In this document: positions 1 to 6,903 of the stretch, one piece after another | How the letters are laid out: every line of letters starts with the position of its first letter | Position numbering within the stretch: the first letter of the stretch is position 1 | Assembly: GCA_017559685.1 (NCBI GenBank) | Contig: JAFYQY010000100.1 | Location: 1-8,809 of the forward strand | From: Alistipes sp. | GTDB lineage: Bacteria > Bacteroidota > Bacteroidia > Bacteroidales > Rikenellaceae | Direction: 5' to 3' | Length of the DNA: 8,809 bases | The notes under the pieces: generated by a model | What the model saw: only the letters and a program-made list of their open reading frames with translations | Databases searched by the model: none | What the model was told of the DNA's origin: nothing | Program-made: the position numbers and the translations under genes

Positions 1-113
1 CGCACGATGATCAGCCTGTAATCGCTCATCATCGGCAGCGTTTCGCTGTTCTCGATGATCATCTGGGCCGACGGTGCGCTGAGCACTGTGCAGTTCATGC
101 TCTCCAGCCCGGG
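1..113 (-). other. Foreign-looking segment resembling DNA polymerase III delta subunit (HolA); probable chimeric contig end
   Basis: Read on the minus strand in the SurA frame, this stretch gives residues 125-160. They include SMNCTVLSAPSAQMIIEN followed by SETLPMMSDYRLIIV. This pattern (a short strand, a helix ending in E-T-L-P-x-M-S, then a strand R-L-I-I-V) recalls the Walker-like N-domain of HolA from Clostridia-type bacteria and does not recall SurA. Codon choice also differs: CTG, ATC, ATG and AGC dominate here, while the rest of the gene prefers TTG, CTC and TCG. The breakpoint must lie near 108-125, where CCCGGG sits. Kinship to HolA is from memory of the family pattern, and the chimera is an inference. 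A genuine recombination or a divergent SurA tail is less likely. Confidence 0.5.
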
Positions 114-482
114 CATCTGCGTCTTCTTCTCCAACGCAGTAATCGAGCCCTCTCTATCGATAAGCGACTGCACCTGCTGCTCAACACGCTGTGCCACCTC
201 GCCGTTAGATATCTCTACCGAGTCGAGGAGTGCCTGATTGTAGAGCAACTTCTGCAACATCAAATTCTCGAGCGCCTCGTCTTGAGCAGGTCGGTCTGAG
301 GTATAACCCTCGGCACGACGCTGTTCGAGAATCTGCTTCGCATACTGCTGCACATCGGAGTAGCTCACCGACGAGTTACCCACTACGGCCACAACCTTAT
401 CAAGCATAACAAATCGCTTCTGTGCCCATACGACACTAAAAACGACAAAAACAAAGAGGAGTATAGTTGCTATTCTTTTCAT
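1..482 (-). CDS. SurA-like periplasmic peptidyl-prolyl isomerase/chaperone, N-terminal part (truncated by window edge, suspect 3' sequence)
   Basis: SurA-type proteins escort unfolded outer-membrane proteins through the periplasm. The frame opens at ATG 482-480 and has no stop before the window edge, giving about 160 residues. Residues 1-20 form a clear signal peptide (two basic residues, a hydrophobic stretch, then VWA before Gln21). The mature start has the SurA N-domain look: DKVVAVVGNSSVSYSDV (28-44), then a long charged helical region with 'LENLMLQKLLYNQALLDS' and 'NGEVAQRVEQQVQSLI'. The N-domain reads normally to about residue 124 (TQMP). After that the sequence no longer resembles SurA and the codons change style (see the segment at 1-113). 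No parvulin domain is visible, since it would lie beyond the window. The start lies 8 bases after the stop of the lipoprotein gene upstream, so the two are probably cotranscribed. The SurA assignment is by recognition of the N-domain. Confidence 0.75.
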   Translation of the reverse strand, partial: MKRIATILLFVFVVFSVVWAQKRFVMLDKVVAVVGNSSVSYSDVQQYAKQILEQRRAEGYTSDRPAQDEALENLMLQKLLYNQALLDSVEISNGEVAQRVEQQVQSLIDREGSITALEKKTQMPGLESMNCTVLSAPSAQMIIENSETLPMMSDYRLIIV

Positions 483-490
483 ATTCTTAA

Positions 491-1351
491 TTATTTCGAA
501 ATCTCAGCGTGTCCCGATGAGAGTGCGCTATTTATAATCTGCTCCTCGTGACGGTGTATCACATCCGCACGATGACGGCTTACCAAAATTTGACAAATAT
601 TATCCTTCGCCATATTCAACGGCATCGTATCGCCCACCTTCAACACATTTGTAATGCGGAAATAGTAGTAGACGCCATTATGGTTAATCTTCTGTGTCTT
701 GCGATTTGCGAGCAACGCATCGTGACGAGAGGTGCGCAACAATGGCAGGTTGCTCAAAAAGTCCGAAAACGACACCCACTCGTCGAATTGAAGGTGGAGA
801 AGATTCTCCTTGCGGCACGACTCCACGAAGTCCTCACGATGCTCCTCCTTCGACGACTCAAACCACTTGAGCATCTGCTCACGACGACGATACTTCTCAT
901 CCATCGCCACAATTTCGCCCTTGACCATAGGCTGCGAAATGCGGAAGTCTGACTTGTGGGCGTTGTAGTATGCCACGATATCCTGGTCGGTAATCTCGAG
1001 TTCTGGCTCCGACTCAAGGTAGTGCTGATCGAGACGATGCACCAACAACGAGCGACGATACTCCTCTACAAGTTTGTCGATTTCGGTACCCGACTGCTCG
1101 AACAACTTCTGAGCCTCCTGCTGTTTCAGCTGGGTAACAATCCACTTCGAGATATAGGCCTCGGAATAGCTCACGCTATCGGCCGCAACGATGCCACTTG
1201 GCATCATAGATGCCAACTCCGAGCGGTAAAGGTAGGAACCACCCACACGTGCAACTACCTCATCGTCAGCCTTAAAGCCCAACCACGAAGTACAGCCCGC
1301 AAGAGATATGAGGGCAAAGAGCAAAACCGATATTTCAAATTTTGTACGCAT
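491..1351 (-). CDS. Lipoprotein of the SurA/PpiC-like peptidyl-prolyl isomerase family
   Basis: This is a 286-residue envelope lipoprotein, likely a folding factor acting with the SurA-like protein encoded 8 bases downstream. The ATG at 1351 gives a proper lipoprotein signal: MRTK, a hydrophobic stretch, then the lipobox L17-A18-G19-C20. The open frame continues upstream to 1453 with other ATGs (for example at 1378), but those place charged and aromatic residues ahead of the signal, so 1351 is preferred. After Cys20 comes a SurA-like strand (DDEVVARVGGSYLYRSEL), then helices with 'ITDQDIVAYYNAHKSDF', the short pre-domain motif often seen before PpiC domains. A canonical catalytic parvulin core is not evident, so it may act as a chaperone only. 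Similar small PPIase-like lipoproteins next to SurA are familiar in Bacteroidetes (family knowledge). The exact enzymatic activity is unproven. Confidence 0.75.
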   Translation of the reverse strand: MRTKFEISVLLFALISLAGCTSWLGFKADDEVVARVGGSYLYRSELASMMPSGIVAADSVSYSEAYISKWIVTQLKQQEAQKLFEQSGTEIDKLVEEYRRSLLVHRLDQHYLESEPELEITDQDIVAYYNAHKSDFRISQPMVKGEIVAMDEKYRRREQMLKWFESSKEEHREDFVESCRKENLLHLQFDEWVSFSDFLSNLPLLRTSRHDALLANRKTQKINHNGVYYYFRITNVLKVGDTMPLNMAKDNICQILVSRHRADVIHRHEEQIINSALSSGHAEISK

Positions 1352-1358
1352 ACAACTT

Positions 1359-1367
1359 GCAAAGGTA
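1359..1367 (-). promoter_or_regulatory. Candidate Bacteroidetes -7 promoter element
   Basis: The minus strand reads TACCTTTGC, an exact match to the TAnnTTTG -7 box of the Bacteroidetes primary sigma factor. It lies between the upstream terminator and the lipoprotein start. No convincing TTG -33 box is seen at the usual spacing. If it is used, transcription would begin only a few bases before the ATG at 1351, so either the mRNA is almost leaderless or the match is fortuitous. Confidence 0.35.
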
Positions 1368-1432
1368 ATAATTTTCATCGAATAAAACGAGAGAATTACA
1401 ATTTTATTGTAAACGCATCGAAAACCCAAGAC

Positions 1433-1465
1433 AAAAAAAAGTGGAAAGTCCATTCAACTCTCCAC
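1433..1465 (-). terminator. Rho-independent terminator of the protease-SDR gene
   Basis: On the minus strand GTGGAGAGT (1465-1457) can pair with ACTTTCCAC (1449-1441) around the 7-base loop TGAATGG. This gives a 9-bp stem including one G-U pair, followed at once by eight T residues (1440-1433). It lies about 30 bases after the stop codon of the long minus-strand gene and separates it from the lipoprotein gene. Confidence 0.85.
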
Positions 1466-1487
1466 TCTCAGCTCTTCACTAAAAACT
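1453..1487. repeat. Degenerate heptanucleotide tandem repeat
   Basis: On the plus strand five successive 7-mers read TTCAACT, CTCCACT, CTCAGCT, CTTCACT and AAAAACT, with consensus near CTCNACT (minus strand AGTNGAG). The first copies form one arm of the terminator stem. The array is noncoding and lies between the stop of the long gene and its T-tract. Confidence 0.6.
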
Positions 1488-1495
1488 TCTCTCGG

Positions 1496-3847
1496 CTATT
1501 TATAGTCCTCTGGTGTTGCTGTGCCGTAGCTCATCGGCTCCTCGCCATCTCGGAGAGGGTGCATCTTATCCCAAACCTGCGCAAGGAACGGATTGCGCTT
1601 AGCCTCCTCATCGAAACGCCACGGTGCTGGCATACACTCCTCGCACCAATGACCTCCGAGCAACACGAGTGCAGGCGATGCCTCGAAGCGGTGTCCGAAG
1701 GCGCACTCCCACGCCAACTTTGTTGCGAGGTCGCCCTTAACCATCGTCTCGGAGAGGCACTTTCCACCTCTGAACTCTGCCGCCTGGCGCATATCCTCGA
1801 TATCCAACTCGGCAAGAGGTTTCGACTCGTCGTAACCGTGGTTAAGTCGTTCAGCCTCAGCCTCGCCCGCAAGGTGGATATCACGTAAAACCTCCCAAGA
1901 CGGGATAGCCTCACGCTCCTCTCGAGAGCCGAAATATGCTCTAATTCGTCCCTCGTTATTACTCTTGAGCCAACCGAGCGTTCCGAAGATTTTATCCTGC
2001 GCAATCATCTTCATAAACGGCTTGATAAGGGCTGCAGGAGCAATCTTTGCCAACGAATAGAACCACGGCAACTGTTTCGCCATCTGAGCAAAATACTCCT
2101 CAACAGGGGTATTGGCACGGAAGTGGAGATACTCCTCCAACTTGTCCGAATCGAGGTAGAACTGACCGTGGAAATTGTGGGTCGCAAACCACTTAACATC
2201 AAAAATCTTCTCGGGTGCAGGGCAGTTAATCGACTTGAGCAAAAGTCGCTCGAAGTCGTAGTTAGTGAGTCGATACTCCGCACCACTGCCGATATTGTAG
2301 AACTTACACCAGAACTCCTCGGGCAGGCCATCCTCGCAGAGGTGCGCCAAGAGACGTCCCGAATCCTCGACAGTTGCCCACTCCAACACGCCACGAATAG
2401 GCACGTGGAACATAATAGGATCCATATTTTTGAGGATTGCAGGATAGAGAATTCCCGACTGACGAAGGCTCACCCAATGCTTCAAGCCCGACTCGGCAAA
2501 AATGCGCTCTGCACGACATTTCGAGAGGGCGTAATAGTCGAATATCGAAGGGAAAATAGGGTCGCCCGTACGTCCCCAATGGAGTGGCTCACGACGGTCT
2601 CCCGTCTGCGCTACACTACCGATATAAACGACCTTTATTGCATCGCTATTTGGTTGAGCCTTAACTGCTTTGACAATATTTTCGGCAGCCGAAACATTCA
2701 CCTTAACGACGCTCTTTGGTTTGTAGTCGGCACGAGGCGAAACCATACCTCCGACGTGGAGCACATAGTCTGCACCCGATACGCCTTTTAGAACATCATC
2801 ATAGTTGCACAAATCACCCCAAACAACGCTGATCTTGTCGCCATATTTAGCCAACTTTTTACGATTGCGCTTGCTGTTGCGAGCCAGCACCGTAACCTCG
2901 AATTTATCACTGCGAGCGAGGAGTTCGACCAAAGTCGCCGTACCCATAACACCCGTTGCGCCGGTCAAAAACACTCGTTTCTTCATCGTATCGTTTTTCT
3001 GCACTTTCCTACGCCTAAACACCCTAAAATAGGCCTCAACGGCACACGCCAAAAATATCGCAACAGCCACACCGTAGAGAATATAGTAGGTAGTGCCACC
3101 ACCAACCATCTCGCTGAAAGGGACTTTATCCTTCTCGAAATAGGCCAAGGTCAAAGCCGCAGCGTTATTGATGGAGTGGACAATCATCGTTGCAAAAATC
3201 GATGAGGTACGAACATATAAAACGCCGAAAATCAATCCCGCAACCGTAGCCACAATTATAGTTCCGAGATCGACGTGCAATATTCCGAACAGAAGAGCCG
3301 AAAGGAGCATCGAAACCGCCACATTCCATCGCTTGTTGAAGGCTCCAAAGAGCAAACCTCGACACAAAATCTCTTCCAAAACCGAAGCCGACACCACCGC
3401 AGTAAGTATAGCCCAAACACCCGAACCTATAGCAGGACTTTGACTCTGCGGAAGGAGAGTAATGAGAGGCTCGAGGATGATTTGCGCAGAAAAGAGCCAC
3501 ATCACACCGACAAGCACCACACTCGGACTAAAACCTGCCACCGAATGGGCAATTTTGATAGCGCCACGTCCCGCACGAAGTCGGATATAGAGTGCCACCA
3601 ACGCTATTGATGAAATCATCATCAACGGATAGCTCCACGCATTGAAGCGACCTATCGCCTGCTGGTCGGCCATATACGGCTCGACATTCAACGCACTATC
3701 CGGGTCAAGCGGAGTTGACGTGGGCGTAGCGATGCCCAAACATTGAAAAATAACACCTATAACGAGCTGCGGCACAAAGATGAGCAGCAGCATCGCCACC
3801 ACGTCGCCAAACAGCGGAAATTTTCGATTTTTAGTAATATTCTCCAT
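1496..3847 (-). CDS. Fusion: CPBP-family intramembrane protease + NAD(P)-dependent SDR/epimerase with C-terminal zinc-ribbon-like motif
   Basis: One uninterrupted 783-residue frame. Residues 1-280 are a multi-spanning membrane protein (about eight hydrophobic segments) carrying all three CPBP (CAAX/Abi-type glutamic protease) motifs: EExxxR (E158, E159, R163), FxxxH (F187, H191) and HxxxN (H224, N228). A basic linker (RRRKVQKNDT) leads to Met288, where an extended SDR begins: glycine motif TGATGVMG (295-302), a Ser411 candidate, and the catalytic YxxxK Y439/K443. After about residue 580 comes a less familiar helical tail with a C-x3-H-x15-C-x2-C set (C715, H719, C735, C738), which looks like a zinc ribbon. 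Each half matches the normal length of a stand-alone protein, and an internal ATG at 2986 could start the SDR separately. The fusion may be real, or it may reflect a frame change at a former ATGA gene overlap. The active sites predict membrane proteolysis and a cytoplasmic NAD(P) redox or epimerase reaction; substrates are unknown. Confidence 0.85.
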   Translation of the reverse strand: MENITKNRKFPLFGDVVAMLLLIFVPQLVIGVIFQCLGIATPTSTPLDPDSALNVEPYMADQQAIGRFNAWSYPLMMISSIALVALYIRLRAGRGAIKIAHSVAGFSPSVVLVGVMWLFSAQIILEPLITLLPQSQSPAIGSGVWAILTAVVSASVLEEILCRGLLFGAFNKRWNVAVSMLLSALLFGILHVDLGTIIVATVAGLIFGVLYVRTSSIFATMIVHSINNAAALTLAYFEKDKVPFSEMVGGGTTYYILYGVAVAIFLACAVEAYFRVFRRRKVQKNDTMKKRVFLTGATGVMGTATLVELLARSDKFEVTVLARNSKRNRKKLAKYGDKISVVWGDLCNYDDVLKGVSGADYVLHVGGMVSPRADYKPKSVVKVNVSAAENIVKAVKAQPNSDAIKVVYIGSVAQTGDRREPLHWGRTGDPIFPSIFDYYALSKCRAERIFAESGLKHWVSLRQSGILYPAILKNMDPIMFHVPIRGVLEWATVEDSGRLLAHLCEDGLPEEFWCKFYNIGSGAEYRLTNYDFERLLLKSINCPAPEKIFDVKWFATHNFHGQFYLDSDKLEEYLHFRANTPVEEYFAQMAKQLPWFYSLAKIAPAALIKPFMKMIAQDKIFGTLGWLKSNNEGRIRAYFGSREEREAIPSWEVLRDIHLAGEAEAERLNHGYDESKPLAELDIEDMRQAAEFRGGKCLSETMVKGDLATKLAWECAFGHRFEASPALVLLGGHWCEECMPAPWRFDEEAKRNPFLAQVWDKMHPLRDGEEPMSYGTATPEDYK

Positions 3848-3851
3848 ATCA

Positions 3852-3899
3852 AAAAGAGGCTTTTCGAGTGCGAAGATAACTATTTTCGAGCAAAAGAGG
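3852..3899. repeat. Paired 8-mer repeats in the divergent intergenic region
   Basis: AAAAGAGG occurs at 3852-3859 and 3892-3899, and TTTTCGAG at 3861-3868 and 3883-3890. The modules are arranged as AAAAGAGG-C-TTTTCGAG, then 14 bases, then TTTTCGAG-C-AAAAGAGG. The order is mirrored although each word is a direct repeat, and the TTTTCGAG copies are 22 bp apart, about two helical turns. The block lies just upstream of the parAB promoter and of the start of the divergent gene, so it could be an operator. This is suggestive only. Confidence 0.35.
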
Positions 3900-3906
3900 A
3901 ATTTTC

Positions 3907-3940
3907 TTTGGGTAAATCAAATTAAAATTACTAATTTTGC
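3907..3940 (+). promoter_or_regulatory. Promoter of the parA-parB operon
   Basis: TTTG at 3907-3910 fits the Bacteroidetes -33 element. TAATTTTGC at 3932-3940 fits the -7 consensus TAnnTTTG. They are separated by 21 bases, within the usual range. Transcription would start near 3944-3947, leaving a leader of about 28 bases before the parA ATG at 3973. Confidence 0.7.
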
Positions 3941-3972
3941 CCGATTATTATTTGATAGTAACTGAAAGTTAT

Positions 3973-4746
3973 ATGGGTAAAGTAGTCGCATTAGCGAACC
4001 AAAAAGGTGGTGTAGGAAAGACCACAACCGCCATAAATCTCTCGGCATCAATAGCATTGTTGGGTAAGAAGGTACTTCTTATCGATGCCGATCCGCAGGC
4101 AAATGCCACTTCTGGCTTGGGCTTCGACATCAACTCGGAGGGAATCTACGAGTGTATCACTGGTGAGCGCACAGCCGAGGAGGTTATGTTGCACAGCGAG
4201 GATGTCAAGAACTTGTGGGTGTTGCCTTCGAGCATCGACCTCGTGGCAGCCGACACCGAGCTCCCTAATATGGAGAACAGCCACTACATCGTGAAGAAGA
4301 TTATCGACAGTGTACGAGATAAGTTCGACTACATCTTTATCGACTGTTCGCCTTCGCTTGGTTTCACTACTGTGAATATCCTCACAGCAGCCGATTCGGT
4401 ACTTATCCCTGTTCAGTGCGAGTACCTTGCATTGGAGGGTTTGAGCAAACTGCTCAACACTATCAAGCTCGTAAAGAGCGGACTCAACCCATCGCTCGAG
4501 ATTGAGGGCTTCTTGTTGACGATGTATATGCGCAACCGCCTGAACAACCAGGTGGCTACCGAGGTGCGTGAGCACTTTGGTTCGCTTGCCTACGACACCG
4601 TAATTCAGCGCAACATCCGCTTGGGAGAGGCTCCTTCGCACGGCAAGCCAGTTATGCTCTACGACGCTTCGGCAAGCGGTGCAACCAACTACTTGCTCTT
4701 GGCAAAGGAGTTTTTGAAGAAGAATCGTAAAAAACAGACAAAATAA
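3973..4746 (+). CDS. parA: Chromosome-partitioning ATPase ParA (Soj)
   Basis: ParA is a DNA-binding ATPase that forms gradients on the nucleoid and moves ParB-parS complexes during chromosome segregation. The 257-residue protein has the deviant Walker A KGGVGKTTT (residues 11-19, with signature K11 and K16), the A' motif DADPQANAT (38-46), Walker B YIFIDCSPSLG with D124, and the basic patch QRNIRLGEAPSHGKPV that in the family contributes to DNA binding. It lacks an N-terminal HTH, so it is the small chromosomal type. The ATG at 3973 is chosen because homologues begin M-x-K-V-V-A-x-A-N-Q-K-G-G. The open frame extends to 3937, but the extra residues overlap the -7 promoter box. Its TAA overlaps the parB ATG by one base, so translation is probably coupled. 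Confidence 0.97.
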   Translation: MGKVVALANQKGGVGKTTTAINLSASIALLGKKVLLIDADPQANATSGLGFDINSEGIYECITGERTAEEVMLHSEDVKNLWVLPSSIDLVAADTELPNMENSHYIVKKIIDSVRDKFDYIFIDCSPSLGFTTVNILTAADSVLIPVQCEYLALEGLSKLLNTIKLVKSGLNPSLEIEGFLLTMYMRNRLNNQVATEVREHFGSLAYDTVIQRNIRLGEAPSHGKPVMLYDASASGATNYLLLAKEFLKKNRKKQTK

Positions 4747-5606
4747 TGAAACAGAAAGGATTAGGCCGAGGTTTAGATGCTATATTCGGTGGCAATGTCG
4801 AGGTTAAGGCAAAGCCGATGACCGAGATGACCGAGATTGAACTCTCGAATATCATTCCAAACCCCACACAGCCTCGTACCGAGTTCGACGAGGAGGCACT
4901 CGAGGAGTTGGCGGACTCGATTCGTCAGTTGGGACTCATTCAGCCAATCACCGTAAAGCGTGACGGCGATAAGTATATCATCATCAGCGGTGAGCGTCGT
5001 TGGCGTGCGTCGGAGAAGGCGGGTCTTAAGAGTATGCCAGCCTACATTCGTGAGGTTGACGACACCACCCTCCACGCAATGGCTCTCGTAGAGAATATCC
5101 AGCGTGAGGATCTCAACGCTATCGAGATTTCGCTCGGTATGCAGCGTCTTATCGAGGAGTGCGGTTTAACCCAGGAGGCTCTCGCAGAGCGTCTCGGCAA
5201 GAAGCGTTCGACTGTAGCGAACTATCTCCGTTTGTTGAACCTCCCTGACGAGGTGCAGTTGGCAGTTAAGAGTGGCATCATCTCGATGGGACACGCCAAG
5301 GCTATCGCAGGAGCAGAGAGCAAGTCGAAGCAGTTGTCGTTGCTCAAGCGTTGCATCAAGAGCAACCTCTCGGTGCGTCAGCTCGAGGAGTTGGTACGCC
5401 TTGCATCGGAGGCTAAGCCAAAGGCTGCAACCGTAGTAGACGAGGAGTATCCAGAGTCGTACGGTCGCTTGGTTGAGCACCTCGAGAAATTCTTCTCGCA
5501 GGATATCGCTATCAAGCGTGGCAAGAATGGCGGTGGTAAGATTATCATCGACTTCTCGTCGGATGCCGACATCGAAAAGTTCATCAAGAAATTTAACAAA
5601 TTTTAG
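4746..5606 (+). CDS. parB: Chromosome-partitioning protein ParB (Spo0J-like CTPase)
   Basis: ParB binds parS, clamps and spreads using CTP, loads SMC and stimulates ParA. The 286-residue protein is complete. Its N-terminal KGLGRGLDAIF (4-14) is the ParA-stimulating segment. The ParB/Srx nuclease-like fold includes NPTQPRTEF (39-47), the CTP-binding GERRWRA (82-88) and ENIQRE (116-121). The HTH region is about 139-163 (GLTQEALAERLGKKRSTVAN). The C-terminal dimer domain runs from about 238 to 286 and ends in FIKKFNKF. The gene starts within the stop of parA (TAATG). No full parS palindrome was found in the window. Confidence 0.97.
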   Translation: MKQKGLGRGLDAIFGGNVEVKAKPMTEMTEIELSNIIPNPTQPRTEFDEEALEELADSIRQLGLIQPITVKRDGDKYIIISGERRWRASEKAGLKSMPAYIREVDDTTLHAMALVENIQREDLNAIEISLGMQRLIEECGLTQEALAERLGKKRSTVANYLRLLNLPDEVQLAVKSGIISMGHAKAIAGAESKSKQLSLLKRCIKSNLSVRQLEELVRLASEAKPKAATVVDEEYPESYGRLVEHLEKFFSQDIAIKRGKNGGGKIIIDFSSDADIEKFIKKFNKF

Positions 5607-5662
5607 TCAGGTTGCGATTCGGGCAAACACATATCGGACAGATATTTAAGGGCAGAGGGTTA

Positions 5663-6895
5663 ATGCTTCTGCTCGTTCTGCTGTTTGTTTGTTGTTCGCT
5701 TTCGACCACTGCACAGACCAACCCTTACGCTCGTCAGCGACGTGGTCAGCGCACTATCATTCGTAGTGGTCAAATCTACACCCCCGACTCGGTAGAGGTA
5801 GCACGAATGGACTCTATTCGTGTGGCAAAATTGGTTGATACACTCAAAAAACTTACACCCGACTCGTTGGCTACCATCGGAAAAGATATCCGTCAGCAAC
5901 TCCCCGACTCGCTCCGCAAGGCGATCTTCGGAGAGCCTCGTCGTGATAGTCTCACGATGGCTCGAGACTCTCTCGCACTCGACTCGTTGGCTAAGGATAC
6001 AACACTGACAGAGCGACAGCGCAAACGCCTCGAGAGAAAGGAGAATCGCACACCATTTATCAGCGACTCGATGTCGTTGCGTCGAGTATGTATCACCTCT
6101 GCGGTATTGCCTGGCTTCGGTCAGATTTACAACAAGCAGTATTGGAAATTGCCTATCCTCTACGGTACGGTCGGAGCCTCGCTCGGACTCTGTCTGTGGA
6201 GCGACGGCAAGTACAAGCCGTTGAAGGCTGAATTCGAGCGTATGACAGACCAAAGTCTCTTCCGTACACCCGAGATGAATGCCGTACAGCGAGAGATGAT
6301 CAAGTACAACACGATGAAGCAGGCGTTTATGATATCGACTATCGCCTCCTACATCTACTTCCTCGGCGACACCTGTCTCAAATACTCGACAACCGAAGTT
6401 TCGCACATCAACAAGGCGACCACCTTGGCGATGATATGCCCAGGAGCGGGACAGATTTATAACAAGAGCTATTGGCGTCTGCCTATCGTGGTGGGCGGTT
6501 TTGCGACAACGATATACTGTATCGATTGGAACAACCGAGGCTACCAACGATTCCAAAAGGCGTACCGTCTGCTTGCTGAATATGAGAAGAACCCCGACCC
6601 AGCACTCTACCCTAACGGCTCGCCCGATGAGTTTAACGGTCGCTACTCGGCATCCTTCTTGAAGAACCTGCGTAACAGCTATCGTCGTAACCGAGATTTG
6701 TGTATAATCTTGACGGCGGGACTCTATATTTTGCAGATTGTCGACGCTCACGTCGATGCCCATCTGCGTGACTACGATATATCGAGAGATTTGTCGGTAA
6801 GCCTTACGCCTGCGATAGGTTACTCATACAATCGAATGGCGCCATACAGCGGTGGCGGTACCACTCTCGGTCTGAATCTAAACCTTACATTCTAA
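5663..6895 (+). CDS. DUF5683-type envelope protein with internal duplication
   Basis: This family is usually found just after parB in Bacteroidetes and its function is unknown. From ATG 5663 the protein has 410 residues. It starts with a hydrophobic signal-like segment ending TTAQ but lacks the usual basic n-region. An in-frame TTG at 5612, five bases after the parB stop, would add 17 residues including KGR, so that start is a real alternative. Next is a Ser/Asp-rich region with repeated DSL/DSI/DSV (for example PDSL, RDSL, LDSL). Two copies of PGxGQIYNKxYW[KR]LPI follow, at residues 150-165 and 260-275, each ahead of a hydrophobic stretch, which is the DUF5683 core in duplicate. The C-terminus ends in alternating hydrophobic residues and Phe (LNLNLTF), as outer-membrane beta-strands often do. 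A link to the envelope is inferred from this and from the transglycosylase gene 8 bases downstream. Confidence 0.85.
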   Translation: MLLLVLLFVCCSLSTTAQTNPYARQRRGQRTIIRSGQIYTPDSVEVARMDSIRVAKLVDTLKKLTPDSLATIGKDIRQQLPDSLRKAIFGEPRRDSLTMARDSLALDSLAKDTTLTERQRKRLERKENRTPFISDSMSLRRVCITSAVLPGFGQIYNKQYWKLPILYGTVGASLGLCLWSDGKYKPLKAEFERMTDQSLFRTPEMNAVQREMIKYNTMKQAFMISTIASYIYFLGDTCLKYSTTEVSHINKATTLAMICPGAGQIYNKSYWRLPIVVGGFATTIYCIDWNNRGYQRFQKAYRLLAEYEKNPDPALYPNGSPDEFNGRYSASFLKNLRNSYRRNRDLCIILTAGLYILQIVDAHVDAHLRDYDISRDLSVSLTPAIGYSYNRMAPYSGGGTTLGLNLNLTF

Positions 6896-6903
6896 CTACG
6901 ATT

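Noticed and set aside
1246..1251. A second CACGTG core, inside the lipoprotein gene
   Set aside because: Neither flank resembles parS.
956..1888. A 310-codon plus-strand frame spanning the terminator and parts of two minus-strand genes
   Set aside because: It runs across a strong minus-strand terminator and two well supported genes, and its translation shows no domain or signal.
2396..2411. Half of a parS-like palindrome (TGTTCCACGTG on the minus strand) inside the SDR coding region
   Set aside because: Only one arm matches the parS consensus TGTTTCACGTGAAACA; five of the last five positions differ, and the bases encode a normal stretch of the SDR.
3848..3972. Origin of replication next to parAB
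   Set aside because: No cluster of DnaA boxes (TTATCCACA-like) was found, and the spacer is short and explained by promoter sequence and repeats.
5660..6763. Long open frame (367 codons) on the minus strand opposite the DUF5683-type gene
   Set aside because: The plus-strand frame has recognisable motifs and codon bias; the opposite frame is Arg/Val-rich without any domain and is a shadow of it.
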